Shown here: positions 34,486 through 43,734 of the stretch, piece by piece | How positions within the stretch are numbered: the stretch's first letter is position 1 | Layout: each line of letters begins with the position of its first letter | Source of the DNA: Sulfuricurvum sp. | Lineage (GTDB): Bacteria; Campylobacterota; Campylobacteria; Campylobacterales; Sulfurimonadaceae | Assembly (NCBI RefSeq): GCF_023229695.1 | Contig: NZ_JALNYS010000011.1 | Coordinates: forward strand, 44,025-108,024 | Direction of reading: 5' to 3' | DNA: 64,000 nucleotides | Notes under the pieces: model-generated | Seen by the model: only the letters and a program-made list of their open reading frames with translations | Databases searched by the model: none | Told to the model about the DNA's origin: nothing | Made by a program: the position numbers and the translations under genes

Positions 34486-35211
34486 ACTTTTTTTTGAAAT
34501 TTTTGGTTTGTTTGTTGGCTGTGTTGTGGCGCTGCATTTCGGCTATGGCGATCGCTTCGTCCAAACCGCTAAGCCGCGCGTATTCGCATCCCATGATTTC
34601 AAGCTCCTCATCGCTCGCCCACAGTTTATTGAAATTTTCACATCCCTCTAGCGGAGTGATCTCTCTAAATTCCATCCGATTGATATCGACGATGCTGAAC
34701 ACATAGCCGTTGTTTACACGTTTGATCAGGATATTGCCGGGGGAATAATCGAGATGCCATACCCCTTTTTGATGGAGTTCATACGTGTAAGCGGTAATGC
34801 TTTAAAGATCGCTTCACGCTCCTCAAGCGGTTCGAGGAGCGGGGTACGGATCGTAAAGTCGTAGTCGAAATACTCGGCGATAAAAAAGCTCTCTTTGAGT
34901 AAACCCGATTCATAAAATTCGATTAAAGCAATAGGTTCAGGGGTAGAGATGGTTAACTTTTTCAAGCGAAGCGCATTATGGTACGATTTGTACGCTTTGC
35001 TTTTTCGGAAAAAAGTATAAACGATACGGTTAAGCAGATGCGGTACTTTGAACGATTTGACGACCGTTTTGATCCCCTCTATCTCAATAATTTTTAGTTC
35101 ATTGCGGGCTTTGTGGATAGAGTGATTATCGCCGGCAAAGATTTTTTGAATCGATTCAAAGGAGCTGGTGAGATACGTATATGGAAGTGGGGTGGTCAAT
35201 GAAATTTTCAT
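34445..35211 (-). pseudogene. LPS core kinase (WaaP/InaA-like), frameshifted
   Basis: Two consecutive minus-strand frames form one kinase. Residues from 35211 to about 34800 give an N-lobe (KIIEIEGIKTVVKSFK with the ATP lysine). The C-terminal part, in another frame, gives YELHQKGVWHLDYSPGNILI (catalytic loop) and VFSIVDINRMEF (metal-binding Asp). The frames are split at 34795-34803, where one missing base would restore KA(I)TAYTYE. It would phosphorylate an LPS inner-core sugar. A sequencing error, a recent mutation and phase variation are all possible, although no homopolymer tract lies at the site. Confidence 0.8.
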
Positions 35212-35636
35212 AATCCCAACCTTTTACAAAAGTGTTCACTGCTAAGGAGAAGAATGTCCGGACTCAAAAAGTTTTTATCATTGGAAACAATGCAATCGCA
35301 TAAAGCTTTTTTGGCAAGAATGTATTGGATTGTGTCTTCCAAATCTTTAAAATCGCTGTTTTGAGCCATTAAATCACAGGTTTGTTCCACCTCGGTGTTG
35401 GAAAAATCAATTATTTTACAAAAACGATTGATTTTTGTAATTTCATTGAGCGCCCGCTTTTTGTCTTTTTTAGCACTAAGATAATAAACCGTTGTTACAA
35501 TATCGCAACTTGTAAATACAGGAATTTCTTTCTCCAAACAAAAACGGATGAGAGCAGTACTTCTGTGATGCATAGGTCTTTGATCATCGATTGAGTCAAT
35601 TAAGATATTAGCATCTAAAAAGATTCGTTTAAACAT
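35208..35636 (-). CDS. PIN-domain ribonuclease toxin (VapC-like)
   Basis: This 142-residue PIN protein has the metal-binding acidic residues in IFLDANILID (D8), a central SDFKDLEDTIQY segment and DCIVSNDKNF. Such toxins cleave RNA. Its start overlaps the ribbon-helix-helix gene by 8 bases and its end overlaps the kinase start by 4, so toxin-antitoxin and kinase may share a transcript. The target is unknown. Confidence 0.85.
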   Translation of the reverse strand: MFKRIFLDANILIDSIDDQRPMHHRSTALIRFCLEKEIPVFTSCDIVTTVYYLSAKKDKKRALNEITKINRFCKIIDFSNTEVEQTCDLMAQNSDFKDLEDTIQYILAKKALCDCIVSNDKNFLSPDILLLSSEHFCKRLGL

Positions 35637-35868
35637 CCATTTGAGCTTTAATTTCTTGTATCGTTAGATTCCCAAATACCCCAGAAGCACTACCTACGAT
35701 ACTTTCAAAAGCCTCAATCCTCTTTTGCTTTGCAATTTCCTCATACCGTTCTTCGATCATTTCACTGATGGTTTTTGTCAATGAAAGTCCTTTGATACGA
35801 GCAATTTCTTCGAGATGGGCAATGACAGTGCTGTCAAAAACAAAATTTTTACGCAATGTAGCTGACAT
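35629..35868 (-). CDS. Ribbon-helix-helix antitoxin
   Basis: The 79-residue protein starts with a short strand (LRKNFVFD) and two helices (VIAHLEEIARIKGLSLTKTISEMIEERY), the ribbon-helix-helix pattern of DNA-binding antitoxins, and has a C-terminal tail ending IKAQMDV that could bind the toxin. AAAGGAAT precedes the start. It is the first gene of the toxin-antitoxin pair and probably its repressor. Confidence 0.8.
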   Translation of the reverse strand: MSATLRKNFVFDSTVIAHLEEIARIKGLSLTKTISEMIEERYEEIAKQKRIEAFESIVGSASGVFGNLTIQEIKAQMDV

Positions 35869-35936
35869 CTGTATTCCTTTATATGTAAATATTGTTATGT
35901 ATTATAGCTGTAATTTCTAAAAAGGGGTAAATTTTG

Positions 35937-35942
35937 TATAAT
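35937..35942 (+). promoter_or_regulatory. -10 box of the deacetylase gene
   Basis: TATAAT at 35937-35942 overlaps the upstream in-frame ATG at 35941. Transcription would therefore begin near 35949, and the ATG at 35971 behind AAAGGGA is the probable start. Confidence 0.45.
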
Positions 35943-35970
35943 GAGTACTAAAGATTCTAGAAAGGGAATT

Positions 35971-36708
35971 ATGATACCGGTTGTAATGTACCATCATATC
36001 AATAGTGATGATTTGCCGCTTTCCAATTCCGATACGATGATGGAGGAGCATTTGCGCCTGATAGCACAGCGGTATACGACGCTCTTTCCCGGAGAAAAGT
36101 CGGCCGCTCCCTCTCTCTGCCTGACGTTTGACGATGCCTATTTCGATTTTTATTATTACGTTTTTCCGCTTCTGAAAAAATTCAATCTGAAAGCCCTTTT
36201 AGCGGTTCCGACTTTTTTTATACGGGAGAGTACCGATCTGGAAGCGTCGCTGCGCCTCTCTCTTACCCATCATCAGATTTATGAAGGGGAGAACTATAAA
36301 ACGTTTGCCCCTTTTTGTACCTATACCGAGTTGCGGGAGATGATCCAAAGCGGTCATGTTACCGTCGCTTCGCACTCCATGCATCACCGGAATCTGGCAG
36401 AAGCGGGGGTCGATTTGAAAGAGGAGATATTCGGTTCGAAAATTGTCCTTGAAGAGAAACTCGGCTACCGGGTCGAATCGTTCGTTTTGCCGTACGGGAA
36501 ATACAACGATGCAGTAGTGGCGCTGGCTCGCGAACATTATCCGTACGTTTTTCGGATCGGCAATGCGATCAACCCATCATGGGAGGGGATCGGCGGTCTG
36601 ATTTACCGGATTAAAGGGGATGGGTTGAAAACTCCGGGCACCCTGTTTTCTCCGATAAAACGGTTGGGATTTTGGTTTAAAATGATAGTTAAATGGATAA
36701 AAAGTTAA
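35971..36708 (+). CDS. Polysaccharide deacetylase (NodB homology)
   Basis: From ATG 35971 it has 245 residues. NodB motifs are LTFDDAY (metal ligand and base at D54-D55) and SHSMHH, with metal ligands H135 and H139. The later FVLPYGKYND provides the third motif. It probably removes N- or O-acetyl groups from a surface glycan precursor. No signal peptide is seen, so it is likely to act in the cytosol. The GT2 gene follows immediately. Confidence 0.88.
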   Translation: MIPVVMYHHINSDDLPLSNSDTMMEEHLRLIAQRYTTLFPGEKSAAPSLCLTFDDAYFDFYYYVFPLLKKFNLKALLAVPTFFIRESTDLEASLRLSLTHHQIYEGENYKTFAPFCTYTELREMIQSGHVTVASHSMHHRNLAEAGVDLKEEIFGSKIVLEEKLGYRVESFVLPYGKYNDAVVALAREHYPYVFRIGNAINPSWEGIGGLIYRIKGDGLKTPGTLFSPIKRLGFWFKMIVKWIKS

Positions 36709-37467
36709 ATGATGAACGTATCGGCGGTGATGATTGTTAAAAACGGAGCGCGGACGATCGGTAGAAGTCTGGAGAGTTTGCGAGAGTTTGATGATGTGGT
36801 CGTGTACGACAACGATTCGACCGACGCAACGGCGGTGATAGCCGGAGAGTTTTCGAACGTCCGTTTGATACCGGGGTATTTCGACGGGTTCGGGACAACA
36901 AAGAACCGAGCGGCAAGTTATGCCAAAAACGAGTGGGTATTGATTATCGACAGCGATGAAGTGGTCGATGAAACTCTTTTGCGTACCCTTCAGACCAAAG
37001 TGTTGGATCCCCATACGATCTATATCGTCAATTTCTTGGCCTTTTACAAAGAGATCCCGATCCGTCATTGCGGCTGGAACAACCAAAAAATCCGCCGCCT
37101 CTACAATAAAACGATCACCCGGTTTAACGACAATGCTGTCCACGAGAACATCATCGACGAGGGGATGAAAAAGGGACCGATCGAGGGGAATATGAAGCAT
37201 TACAGCTATATGAGTATTTCCGATTTTATTGTCAAACTGGACCGCTATTCGACCCTTTTCGCAACCGATAACGTCGGAAAAAAATCCTCTTCACCCGCCA
37301 AAGCGTTTTTCAACGGCCTTTACTCTTTTTTCCGTACTTATATCCTCAAACGGGGATTTTTAGACGGATATGCGGGGTTGATCATCGCATTTTCCCATAT
37401 GGCGACCAATTTTTATAAATACATTAAACTTTATGAAATGAACCGGGAAACCCAAAAGAGGGTATAA
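36709..37467 (+). CDS. GT2 glycosyltransferase, WaaE/KdtX-like
   Basis: The 252-residue GT-A enzyme starts VSAVMIVKNGARTIGRSLESL and has DNDSTDATA and the DxD metal site in IIDSDEVVD. A C-terminal amphipathic region (FRTYILKRGFLDGYAGLIIAF) is typical of LPS core beta-1,4-glucosyltransferases of the WaaE group. It follows the deacetylase directly and precedes a Uma2 gene. Confidence 0.85.
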   Translation: MMNVSAVMIVKNGARTIGRSLESLREFDDVVVYDNDSTDATAVIAGEFSNVRLIPGYFDGFGTTKNRAASYAKNEWVLIIDSDEVVDETLLRTLQTKVLDPHTIYIVNFLAFYKEIPIRHCGWNNQKIRRLYNKTITRFNDNAVHENIIDEGMKKGPIEGNMKHYSYMSISDFIVKLDRYSTLFATDNVGKKSSSPAKAFFNGLYSFFRTYILKRGFLDGYAGLIIAFSHMATNFYKYIKLYEMNRETQKRV

Positions 37468-37495
37468 TTTAGAATCAAAAATCAAAGGGGAATGC

Positions 37496-38053
37496 ATGGG
37501 TGCCAGAGCCGATGAAGTGATACCGCATTACACTGAAAAAGAGTGGCGTGAATGGGACGGATCATGGGAGCTGATCGAAGGACAGCCCTATGCTATGGCA
37601 CCGGCTCCTTATGTTAAGCATCAAGAGATCAGCGGCAACGTTTACACCTTTTTCAAAGAAAAGCTTCGTGATTGTCCGATGCGCTGTAAAACGCTTCTTC
37701 CGGTGGATTGGTATGTCGATGAGACGACCATCGTTCAGCCCGATGTGCTCATCGTGTGTGGTGAAAATATCGGCTCAAAAAAGCTTACGACGACACCGAC
37801 CCTCGTGGTGGAAGTGCTCTCTTTTTCGACGGCATCTCGAGATCGAAAAGAGAAATTCAACCTCTATCAGCGTACAGGGGTCCAGTATTACCTCATTATT
37901 GATCCCTCAGCTAAAAAAGTTGAAGTTTATTTAAATGAGAATGGCACGTACCGTTTGATAGGAAATTTTAGTGAGGGAAGCGTACCTATTAATATTTTCG
38001 GGTGCGTTATGAATTTGAATATCGAGTGTGTATTTGAAGGGATTGAAGAGTAA
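37496..38053 (+). CDS. Uma2 family (DUF820) PD-(D/E)XK nuclease-like protein
   Basis: This 185-residue protein has the DUF820 layout: YELIEG-like WELIEGQPYAMAP, IVQPDVLIVC with the catalytic Asp, LVVEVLSFSTASRDRKEKF with Glu and Lys, and YYLIIDPSAKKVEVY. The family has a nuclease fold and is abundant in cyanobacteria; its biological role is unclear. It stands between two glycosyltransferase genes, and GAAGAGTAAAT separates it from the next. Confidence 0.85.
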   Translation: MGARADEVIPHYTEKEWREWDGSWELIEGQPYAMAPAPYVKHQEISGNVYTFFKEKLRDCPMRCKTLLPVDWYVDETTIVQPDVLIVCGENIGSKKLTTTPTLVVEVLSFSTASRDRKEKFNLYQRTGVQYYLIIDPSAKKVEVYLNENGTYRLIGNFSEGSVPINIFGCVMNLNIECVFEGIEE

Positions 38054-38055
38054 AT

Positions 38056-39174
38056 ATGGCAACTAAAATCTGCGAACTCTGTCTCTCCCCCGATTTGGGC
38101 GGTTTGGAACTCTATATGATGCGGGCATCTCGCTATCTGGCGGATGAGGGGGATGAATGCATCAGCGTCATCAACGAAAAAGGGAAGCTCAAAAGCTATT
38201 ATGAAAATACACCCTATCGCTATTTTACGTTGAAACGGCGCAAGGTCCTTTTTTCGTGGCTGAGTGCACGTACTTTGGCCCGTATCATCGATGAAGAGGC
38301 GATCGATATTCTCCATCTGCATTGGACGAAAGACATTCCCGTAGCCGTTATGGCGAAACTCCTCTCGAAGCGCAAGCCCAAAGTGGTGCAGTCGCGTCAC
38401 ATGACGATGACCCGGTTTAAAGATGATCTCTATCACCGTTTTTTGTACAAGAACGTCGATTTGATGCTGGCGGTGACCCATCAGGTCAAAAGGCAGATCG
38501 AAAAATTTATCCCCGCCGAAATCCGTCCTGCAACTGAGGTGCTCTATATCGGAGCCGAACAGCCGGCTATTATCGGTACGGAAGAGAGAAAAAAGCGTCG
38601 TGAAGAGTGGGGGCTGGCCGACTCCTTTACGGTAGGGATCGTCGGACGGATCGAACCGCAAAAAGGGCAATATCTTGTGATCGATGCGACGGAAAAACTG
38701 ATTCATCAGGGGATTGATGCTTGTGCGCTGATTGTCGGCCATCCGATGAGTGAGGAGTACCTTCAGCTTCTCAAAAAAGATGTTGCAATGCGGGGATTGA
38801 CGGATAGGGTACTTTTTACCGGCTTTACCCGTGAGGCACAGGTGATAATGCAACTGTGCGATGTGGTCGTATTGGCAACAGAAAATGAGACCTTTGGATT
38901 GGTGCTGATCGAGGCGATGATGTGCGGTGTATGCGTTTGTGCGAGTGACAGCGGAGGGCCGTTGGAGATCATTGATGAGGGCGTGAACGGGGTGCTGTTT
39001 AAAACCTTCAATTCGGACGATTTGGCCGATAAATTGGCAACACTGTATCGTACGGAAGGGCTTAGAGAGTACTATGCCGCCGAAGGAAAAAAGAAAGCAC
39101 TGGCCGTATTTGAAAGCGAGAAGCAGTTTAAAGCGTTAAAAGAGGCTCTGGAGAATGTATGCGCGTCAGTGTGA
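38056..39174 (+). CDS. GT4 glycosyltransferase
   Basis: The 372-residue GT-B enzyme has the nucleotide-sugar domain motif GIVGRIEPQKGQYLVIDA and the EX7E-type segment ENETFGLVLIEAMMCG. Its N-terminal acceptor domain contains PDLGGLELYMM. It transfers a sugar with retention onto a lipid-linked or core glycan on the cytosolic face. It overlaps the following GT2 gene by 16 bases. Confidence 0.9.
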   Translation: MATKICELCLSPDLGGLELYMMRASRYLADEGDECISVINEKGKLKSYYENTPYRYFTLKRRKVLFSWLSARTLARIIDEEAIDILHLHWTKDIPVAVMAKLLSKRKPKVVQSRHMTMTRFKDDLYHRFLYKNVDLMLAVTHQVKRQIEKFIPAEIRPATEVLYIGAEQPAIIGTEERKKRREEWGLADSFTVGIVGRIEPQKGQYLVIDATEKLIHQGIDACALIVGHPMSEEYLQLLKKDVAMRGLTDRVLFTGFTREAQVIMQLCDVVVLATENETFGLVLIEAMMCGVCVCASDSGGPLEIIDEGVNGVLFKTFNSDDLADKLATLYRTEGLREYYAAEGKKKALAVFESEKQFKALKEALENVCASV

Positions 39175-39977
39175 TTATAGCGGTTTATAAAGATAGTGAA
39201 TCCCTCTCTTTGATTATCGATGCGCTTAAACGGCAGACCTATAAAAATTTCGAAGTGATTGTCGCCGAGGACGGTGAAAACAGTGAAATGAAAGCGTTTG
39301 TAGATTCCATTGAGGGGCTCGATGTCAGACATACGACGCAAGAAGATATCGGTGTCCGAAAAGCCCGTTCCCAAAACAACGGGATTATTGCCGGCAGCGG
39401 AGAGTACCTGATCTTCATCGACGGAGATTGCATCCCCTATACGACGTTTATCGAAGCGCATGCCACATTGGCACAGCGGCGAGTCGTCCTCTCGGGGAGA
39501 CGGGTAAATCTCTCTGAAGTGCTGACCCGAAAAATTAAAAATCATGAACTCGACGTACTCGATATAGAGAAGCGGCTTTACAAATACATTGGTTTGGCAT
39601 TTGAAAAAAATTCAAAATACGAGTACGGTATCTACCTCTCCCCGAGAGGATGGCTCTATCCGCTCCTCTCTAAGCTGCGCAAACGCAACACCTCTATATT
39701 GGGGTGCAACTTTTCGTGTTTTCGGGAGGATATGATCGCAATCAACGGATTTGACGAAGGGTACGGCGAAACGTCGCTGAGCGACGACACGGATCTGGAT
39801 TGGCGATTCCGCGCTTGCGGATTGGAGATCAAATCGTGCAAAAATGTAGCTAACCAGTTTCATTTGTGGCATCCTTACAATGAGCGCGATATAGGCTCCT
39901 TTTATTGGGAAAAAATGGTTGAGAATCAAAAAGAAAACCGGTTTGTCTGTGAAAAAGGGCTAAACGATCATCGCTAA
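39159..39977 (+). CDS. GT2 glycosyltransferase with galactosyltransferase C-terminal region
   Basis: The 272-residue protein has a GT-A core (VIIAVYKDSESLSLIIDALKRQT, FIDGDCIPY) and a C-terminal segment GFDEGYGETSLSDDTDLDWR of the glycosyltransferase family 2 C-domain. It is paralogous to the minus-strand gene at 55097, with many shared stretches (for example DGDC.PYTTFI.AH). The acceptor is unknown. Confidence 0.88.
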   Translation: MRVSVIIAVYKDSESLSLIIDALKRQTYKNFEVIVAEDGENSEMKAFVDSIEGLDVRHTTQEDIGVRKARSQNNGIIAGSGEYLIFIDGDCIPYTTFIEAHATLAQRRVVLSGRRVNLSEVLTRKIKNHELDVLDIEKRLYKYIGLAFEKNSKYEYGIYLSPRGWLYPLLSKLRKRNTSILGCNFSCFREDMIAINGFDEGYGETSLSDDTDLDWRFRACGLEIKSCKNVANQFHLWHPYNERDIGSFYWEKMVENQKENRFVCEKGLNDHR

Positions 39978-40064
39978 AGGGGATTTTGAGGGGAAATCGG
40001 TTGCGTGTTAGTGGAAAATTAGGATGAATATATTATAACTTTTAAGATAAAAAAGGATTGACCC

Positions 40065-40838
40065 ATGAAAGTAGTACTCCTGGCCGGCGGATACGGGACC
40101 CGTATCTCCGAAGAGACCGATTTGAAACCCAAACCGATGGTAGAGATCGGGGGCAAACCGATCCTTTGGCATATCATGAAGATGTACTCTGCCCACGGTT
40201 TTAACGATTTTGTGATCCTTCTGGGATACAAGAGCTATTACATCAAAGAGTATTTTGCCAACTATTTTCTCCACCAGAGTGATATTACGATCAACCTTCA
40301 GACCAACGAAATGGAAGTGCACAACAACAGCAGTGAGCCGTGGAAAGTGACCCTCGCCGAAACGGGCTTGGATACGATGACGGGGGGTCGGATCAAAAGG
40401 GCAGAGAACTATATCGGAAACGAGCCCTTTTTGCTCACCTACGGAGACGGAGTGGCCGACGTGAATATTGCCGAGACGGTGGCCTTTCATAAACAACACG
40501 GCAAGGCACTGACAATGACGGCGATTCAGCCCGAGGCCCGTTTCGGGAATCTCGATATTCAGGAGAATATGAGCGTTGCCAACTTCGTAGAGAAACCGAA
40601 GACCGAAGGGGGATGGATCAACGGAGGGTTCTTTGTCTGCGAACCGAAAGTGTTTGAGTATCTAAGTGCCGATGAATCGTGTATCTTTGAACAGACACCG
40701 CTTCAGAATCTGGCCAAAGACGGGGAACTGGTTGCCTATAAACATTACGGATTCTGGCAATGTATGGATACTCTTCGAGATAACCAGAAACTGAACAAGA
40801 TGTGGCATGACAACAATGCGGTATGGAAGGTTTGGTGA
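40065..40838 (+). CDS. rfbF: Glucose-1-phosphate cytidylyltransferase
   Basis: It makes CDP-glucose from CTP and glucose 1-phosphate, the first step to CDP-linked deoxyhexoses. The 257-residue protein starts KVVLLAGGYGTRISEETDLKPKPM, the nucleotide site, and continues with GGKPILWHIMK and LTYGDGVADV. Its stop TGA overlaps the rfbG ATG. AAAAAGGA precedes the start. Confidence 0.95.
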   Translation: MKVVLLAGGYGTRISEETDLKPKPMVEIGGKPILWHIMKMYSAHGFNDFVILLGYKSYYIKEYFANYFLHQSDITINLQTNEMEVHNNSSEPWKVTLAETGLDTMTGGRIKRAENYIGNEPFLLTYGDGVADVNIAETVAFHKQHGKALTMTAIQPEARFGNLDIQENMSVANFVEKPKTEGGWINGGFFVCEPKVFEYLSADESCIFEQTPLQNLAKDGELVAYKHYGFWQCMDTLRDNQKLNKMWHDNNAVWKVW

Positions 40839-41935
40839 TGGAGAATCTTTTCGGAGGGGTTTACCGCGACAAAACGGTTCTCTTGACCGGGCATACGGGC
40901 TTTAAAGGCTCCTGGCTCGCACTCTGGCTGAAGAGGATGGGTGCAAATGTGATCGGCTATTCGCTTCGGGCCCCTACGGAACCAAACCATATTTCTCTTC
41001 TGAACCTTGATATGGTTTCTGTTATCGGAGATATTCGGGATTTAGAGAAGCTGAATCAGACCTTTGCGGCCCATAAACCCGATATCGTGTTTCATCTGGC
41101 CGCCCAGCCGCTGGTACGCCTTTCGTATGAAAATCCGATCGAAACGTACGAGACCAATGTGATCGGAACGCTAAAAGTGTTTGAAGCGTGCCGGGCTCAC
41201 GGGGTCAAGGCCATCGTCAACATCACCAGCGACAAAGCGTACGAGAACAAAGAGTGGGTATGGGGATACCGCGAAAACGACCCGATGGGGGGGTATGACC
41301 CCTACAGCTCATCCAAAGGGTGCGCCGATTTGTTGGCCAATTCCTACCGAAGTTCTTATTTCAACCCTGCGGAGTATAAAAAAACCCATCATACCCTTTT
41401 GGCCTCGTGCCGTGCGGGGAATGTGATCGGCGGCGGCGACTGGGCAAAAGACCGGCTGATGACGGATATTATGCTATCAGTTTCACAGGATAAAAAAGTG
41501 AGTATCCGCAATCCGTACGCAACCCGCCCGTGGCAGCATGTTCTAGAGCCCCTTAGCGGATATCTCGCAATCGGGCAAAAACTTCTAGAAGAGAGGGTCG
41601 AATTTGCGGAAGCGTGGAATTTCGGCCCCAGTGATGAGGGGAGTATTACGGTCGAAGAGGTTGTCCGTAATGTTAAAAAGCACTGGAAAAAAATCGATTA
41701 CGAGATTACCCGTGACCCGAACCAGCCGCACGAAGCCAATTTGTTAAAACTCGATTGTTCCAAAGCCCATATCCGTCTCAAATGGAAAGATGTCTGGGAG
41801 AGCGATACGACGTTTGAAAAAACAGTGCTGTGGTACAAGAATTTTTATGAGAATAATACCGTTGACACGATTGATGATTTGAATCAGTATGTTGCCGATG
41901 CGAAAAAAAGAAATTTAGAATGGAGTTTAGGGTGA
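40838..41935 (+). CDS. rfbG: CDP-glucose 4,6-dehydratase
   Basis: From ATG 40838 (GGAAGG upstream) it has 365 residues. The NAD site is TGHTGFKGSWLALWLK and the SDR catalytic Tyr-Lys lies in YDPYSSSKGCAD. NITSDKAYENKEW is typical of CDP-glucose dehydratases. The product is CDP-4-keto-6-deoxyglucose. It is coupled to rfbF and overlaps the following TPP-enzyme gene. Confidence 0.95.
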   Translation: MENLFGGVYRDKTVLLTGHTGFKGSWLALWLKRMGANVIGYSLRAPTEPNHISLLNLDMVSVIGDIRDLEKLNQTFAAHKPDIVFHLAAQPLVRLSYENPIETYETNVIGTLKVFEACRAHGVKAIVNITSDKAYENKEWVWGYRENDPMGGYDPYSSSKGCADLLANSYRSSYFNPAEYKKTHHTLLASCRAGNVIGGGDWAKDRLMTDIMLSVSQDKKVSIRNPYATRPWQHVLEPLSGYLAIGQKLLEERVEFAEAWNFGPSDEGSITVEEVVRNVKKHWKKIDYEITRDPNQPHEANLLKLDCSKAHIRLKWKDVWESDTTFEKTVLWYKNFYENNTVDTIDDLNQYVADAKKRNLEWSLG

Positions 41936-43734
41936 AAATCAGAGTCGCAGATTACATGGCTAAGTTTTTGGCTGTTCATAACGATACGGCAAAAACTGTT
42001 TTTTTGGTTTCAGGCGGCGGAAACATGCACATTATCGACGGGATCGGTAAAAATCCGGCTTTAACGTACGTGTGCAACCATCATGAGCAAGCGTGTGCGA
42101 TTGCGGCAGAGGGATACGCTCGTATATCCAATAAAATCGGTATCGCCATTGTGACAACCGGTCCCGGGGGGACAAATGCCATTACGGGAGTGATGGGTGC
42201 ATGGACAGATTCGATCCCGATGCTGATTATCTCCGGTCAGGTTAAATTTGAAACGACGATTGCTTCTCAACCGGAACTCAATCTCCGTCAGATCGGTGAT
42301 CAGGAGATCAATATCGTTGATATTGTCAAACCGATTACCAAATACGCGGTGATGGTAACCGATAAAAATGATATTCGTCGTTATCTCGAAGAAGCTGTCT
42401 ACCTTGCCAAACATGGCCGTCCCGGCCCCGTGTGGATTGATGTACCGCTGGATATTCAAGGCGCAATGGTCGAAGAGGATGATTTAAAAGGGTTTACCCC
42501 TCTTGATGAACCTGTATATGATTGCCAAATTTCAGCAGTGATCGATGCCCTGAAAAATGCAAAGCGTCCGGTCATTATTGCAGGCAATGGGATTACGTTG
42601 TCGGATGGAGTAGACGAATTTAGACAGTTAGCTGCTCGATTAAACATTCCTGTTATCGGGACATTTGCTCGCTATGATATTGCCAAAGACGATGATCCCT
42701 TTTATTTTGGACGTTCTGGATCATTAGGACATCGTGCCGGAAATTTTGTGGTGCAAAACAGTGATTTGATTGTTGCAATCGGTGCAAGGCTCAATATTCG
42801 TGTTGTTAGTTATAACTGGGAGTTTTTTGCCCGTGAAGCAAAGAAAATTGTGGTTGACATCGATCCAAATGAGTTGAAAAAGCATACAGTAGAGATTGAT
42901 ATACCGGTTGAAGCGGATGCGAAAGTTTTTTGTAGCGAATTATTAGAAGCGACTACTTTTGCTAAATTACCATCATACGACGAATGGTTTGACCAATGTA
43001 ATCGCTATCGCCATGATTTTCCTACAATTACAACTGAGCGTCAGAGTGTTACTGAAGTGGTAGATGCGTATAATTTTTATGATGTTTTCTCAAACGTTTC
43101 GAGAGATAATGATATTTTTGTTTTTGGAAACGGTACGGCATGTGTCGCATCGTACCAGAGCTTGCGTCTACGTAAAAATCAAAAAGTTGTGGTCAATTCC
43201 GGTTGTGCCTCTATGGGGTATGATCTCCCAGCTGCAATCGGTGCGTGTTACGCCAATAATCAACGCGATGTTATTTGTGTAACAGGAGACGGCAGTCTCC
43301 AGATGAATATTCAAGAGCTTCAGACGATCGTCCATAATCAACTTCCGATCAAACTCTTTATCCTTAACAATGACGGATACATATCGATTCGCAATACGCA
43401 GGGCGGTTTTTTCAAAGGACATTATGTCGGATCAACTCATGAAAGTGGAGTAAGCTGTCCGGATACGATTAAAATAGCTCAGGCATATGGACTTCCGGCG
43501 TACAGAATCGAGAATCAAAATAATCTTGCTGATGATGTTGCGAATATCCTTCGTATGCAAGGTCCGGTCGTGTGTGAAGTAATGCTCAGCCCAACGGAAA
43601 AAATGGAACCAAAACTCTCTTCTGAAGCGAAACCGGATGGGCGAATGATCTCTAAACCATTGGAGGATATGTTTCCATTTTTAGATCGAGAAACATTTAA
43701 AGCCAATATGCTTGTAAAGATGATTGATGAGTAA
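41932..43734 (+). CDS. Thiamine pyrophosphate-dependent enzyme, acetolactate-synthase-like
   Basis: The 600-residue protein has three TPP-enzyme domains. The catalytic Glu is E52 in NHHEQACAIAAEGYAR, TTGPGGTNAITG follows, and the TPP-Mg motif is GDGSLQMN...LNNDGY around 452. GTG 41932 follows GGAG; ATG 41920 is an alternative. Its place behind rfbFG recalls YerE, which adds a two-carbon unit to CDP-3,6-dideoxy-4-keto-glucose in yersiniose synthesis. True acetolactate synthase seems unlikely here because no small subunit gene is present. The substrate is inferred. Confidence 0.8.
   Translation: MKIRVADYMAKFLAVHNDTAKTVFLVSGGGNMHIIDGIGKNPALTYVCNHHEQACAIAAEGYARISNKIGIAIVTTGPGGTNAITGVMGAWTDSIPMLIISGQVKFETTIASQPELNLRQIGDQEINIVDIVKPITKYAVMVTDKNDIRRYLEEAVYLAKHGRPGPVWIDVPLDIQGAMVEEDDLKGFTPLDEPVYDCQISAVIDALKNAKRPVIIAGNGITLSDGVDEFRQLAARLNIPVIGTFARYDIAKDDDPFYFGRSGSLGHRAGNFVVQNSDLIVAIGARLNIRVVSYNWEFFAREAKKIVVDIDPNELKKHTVEIDIPVEADAKVFCSELLEATTFAKLPSYDEWFDQCNRYRHDFPTITTERQSVTEVVDAYNFYDVFSNVSRDNDIFVFGNGTACVASYQSLRLRKNQKVVVNSGCASMGYDLPAAIGACYANNQRDVICVTGDGSLQMNIQELQTIVHNQLPIKLFILNNDGYISIRNTQGGFFKGHYVGSTHESGVSCPDTIKIAQAYGLPAYRIENQNNLADDVANILRMQGPVVCEVMLSPTEKMEPKLSSEAKPDGRMISKPLEDMFPFLDRETFKANMLVKMIDE

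Noticed and set aside
37927..38853. 308-residue minus-strand frame
   Set aside because: It lies opposite the GT4 gene and the end of the Uma2 gene and has no recognisable domain.
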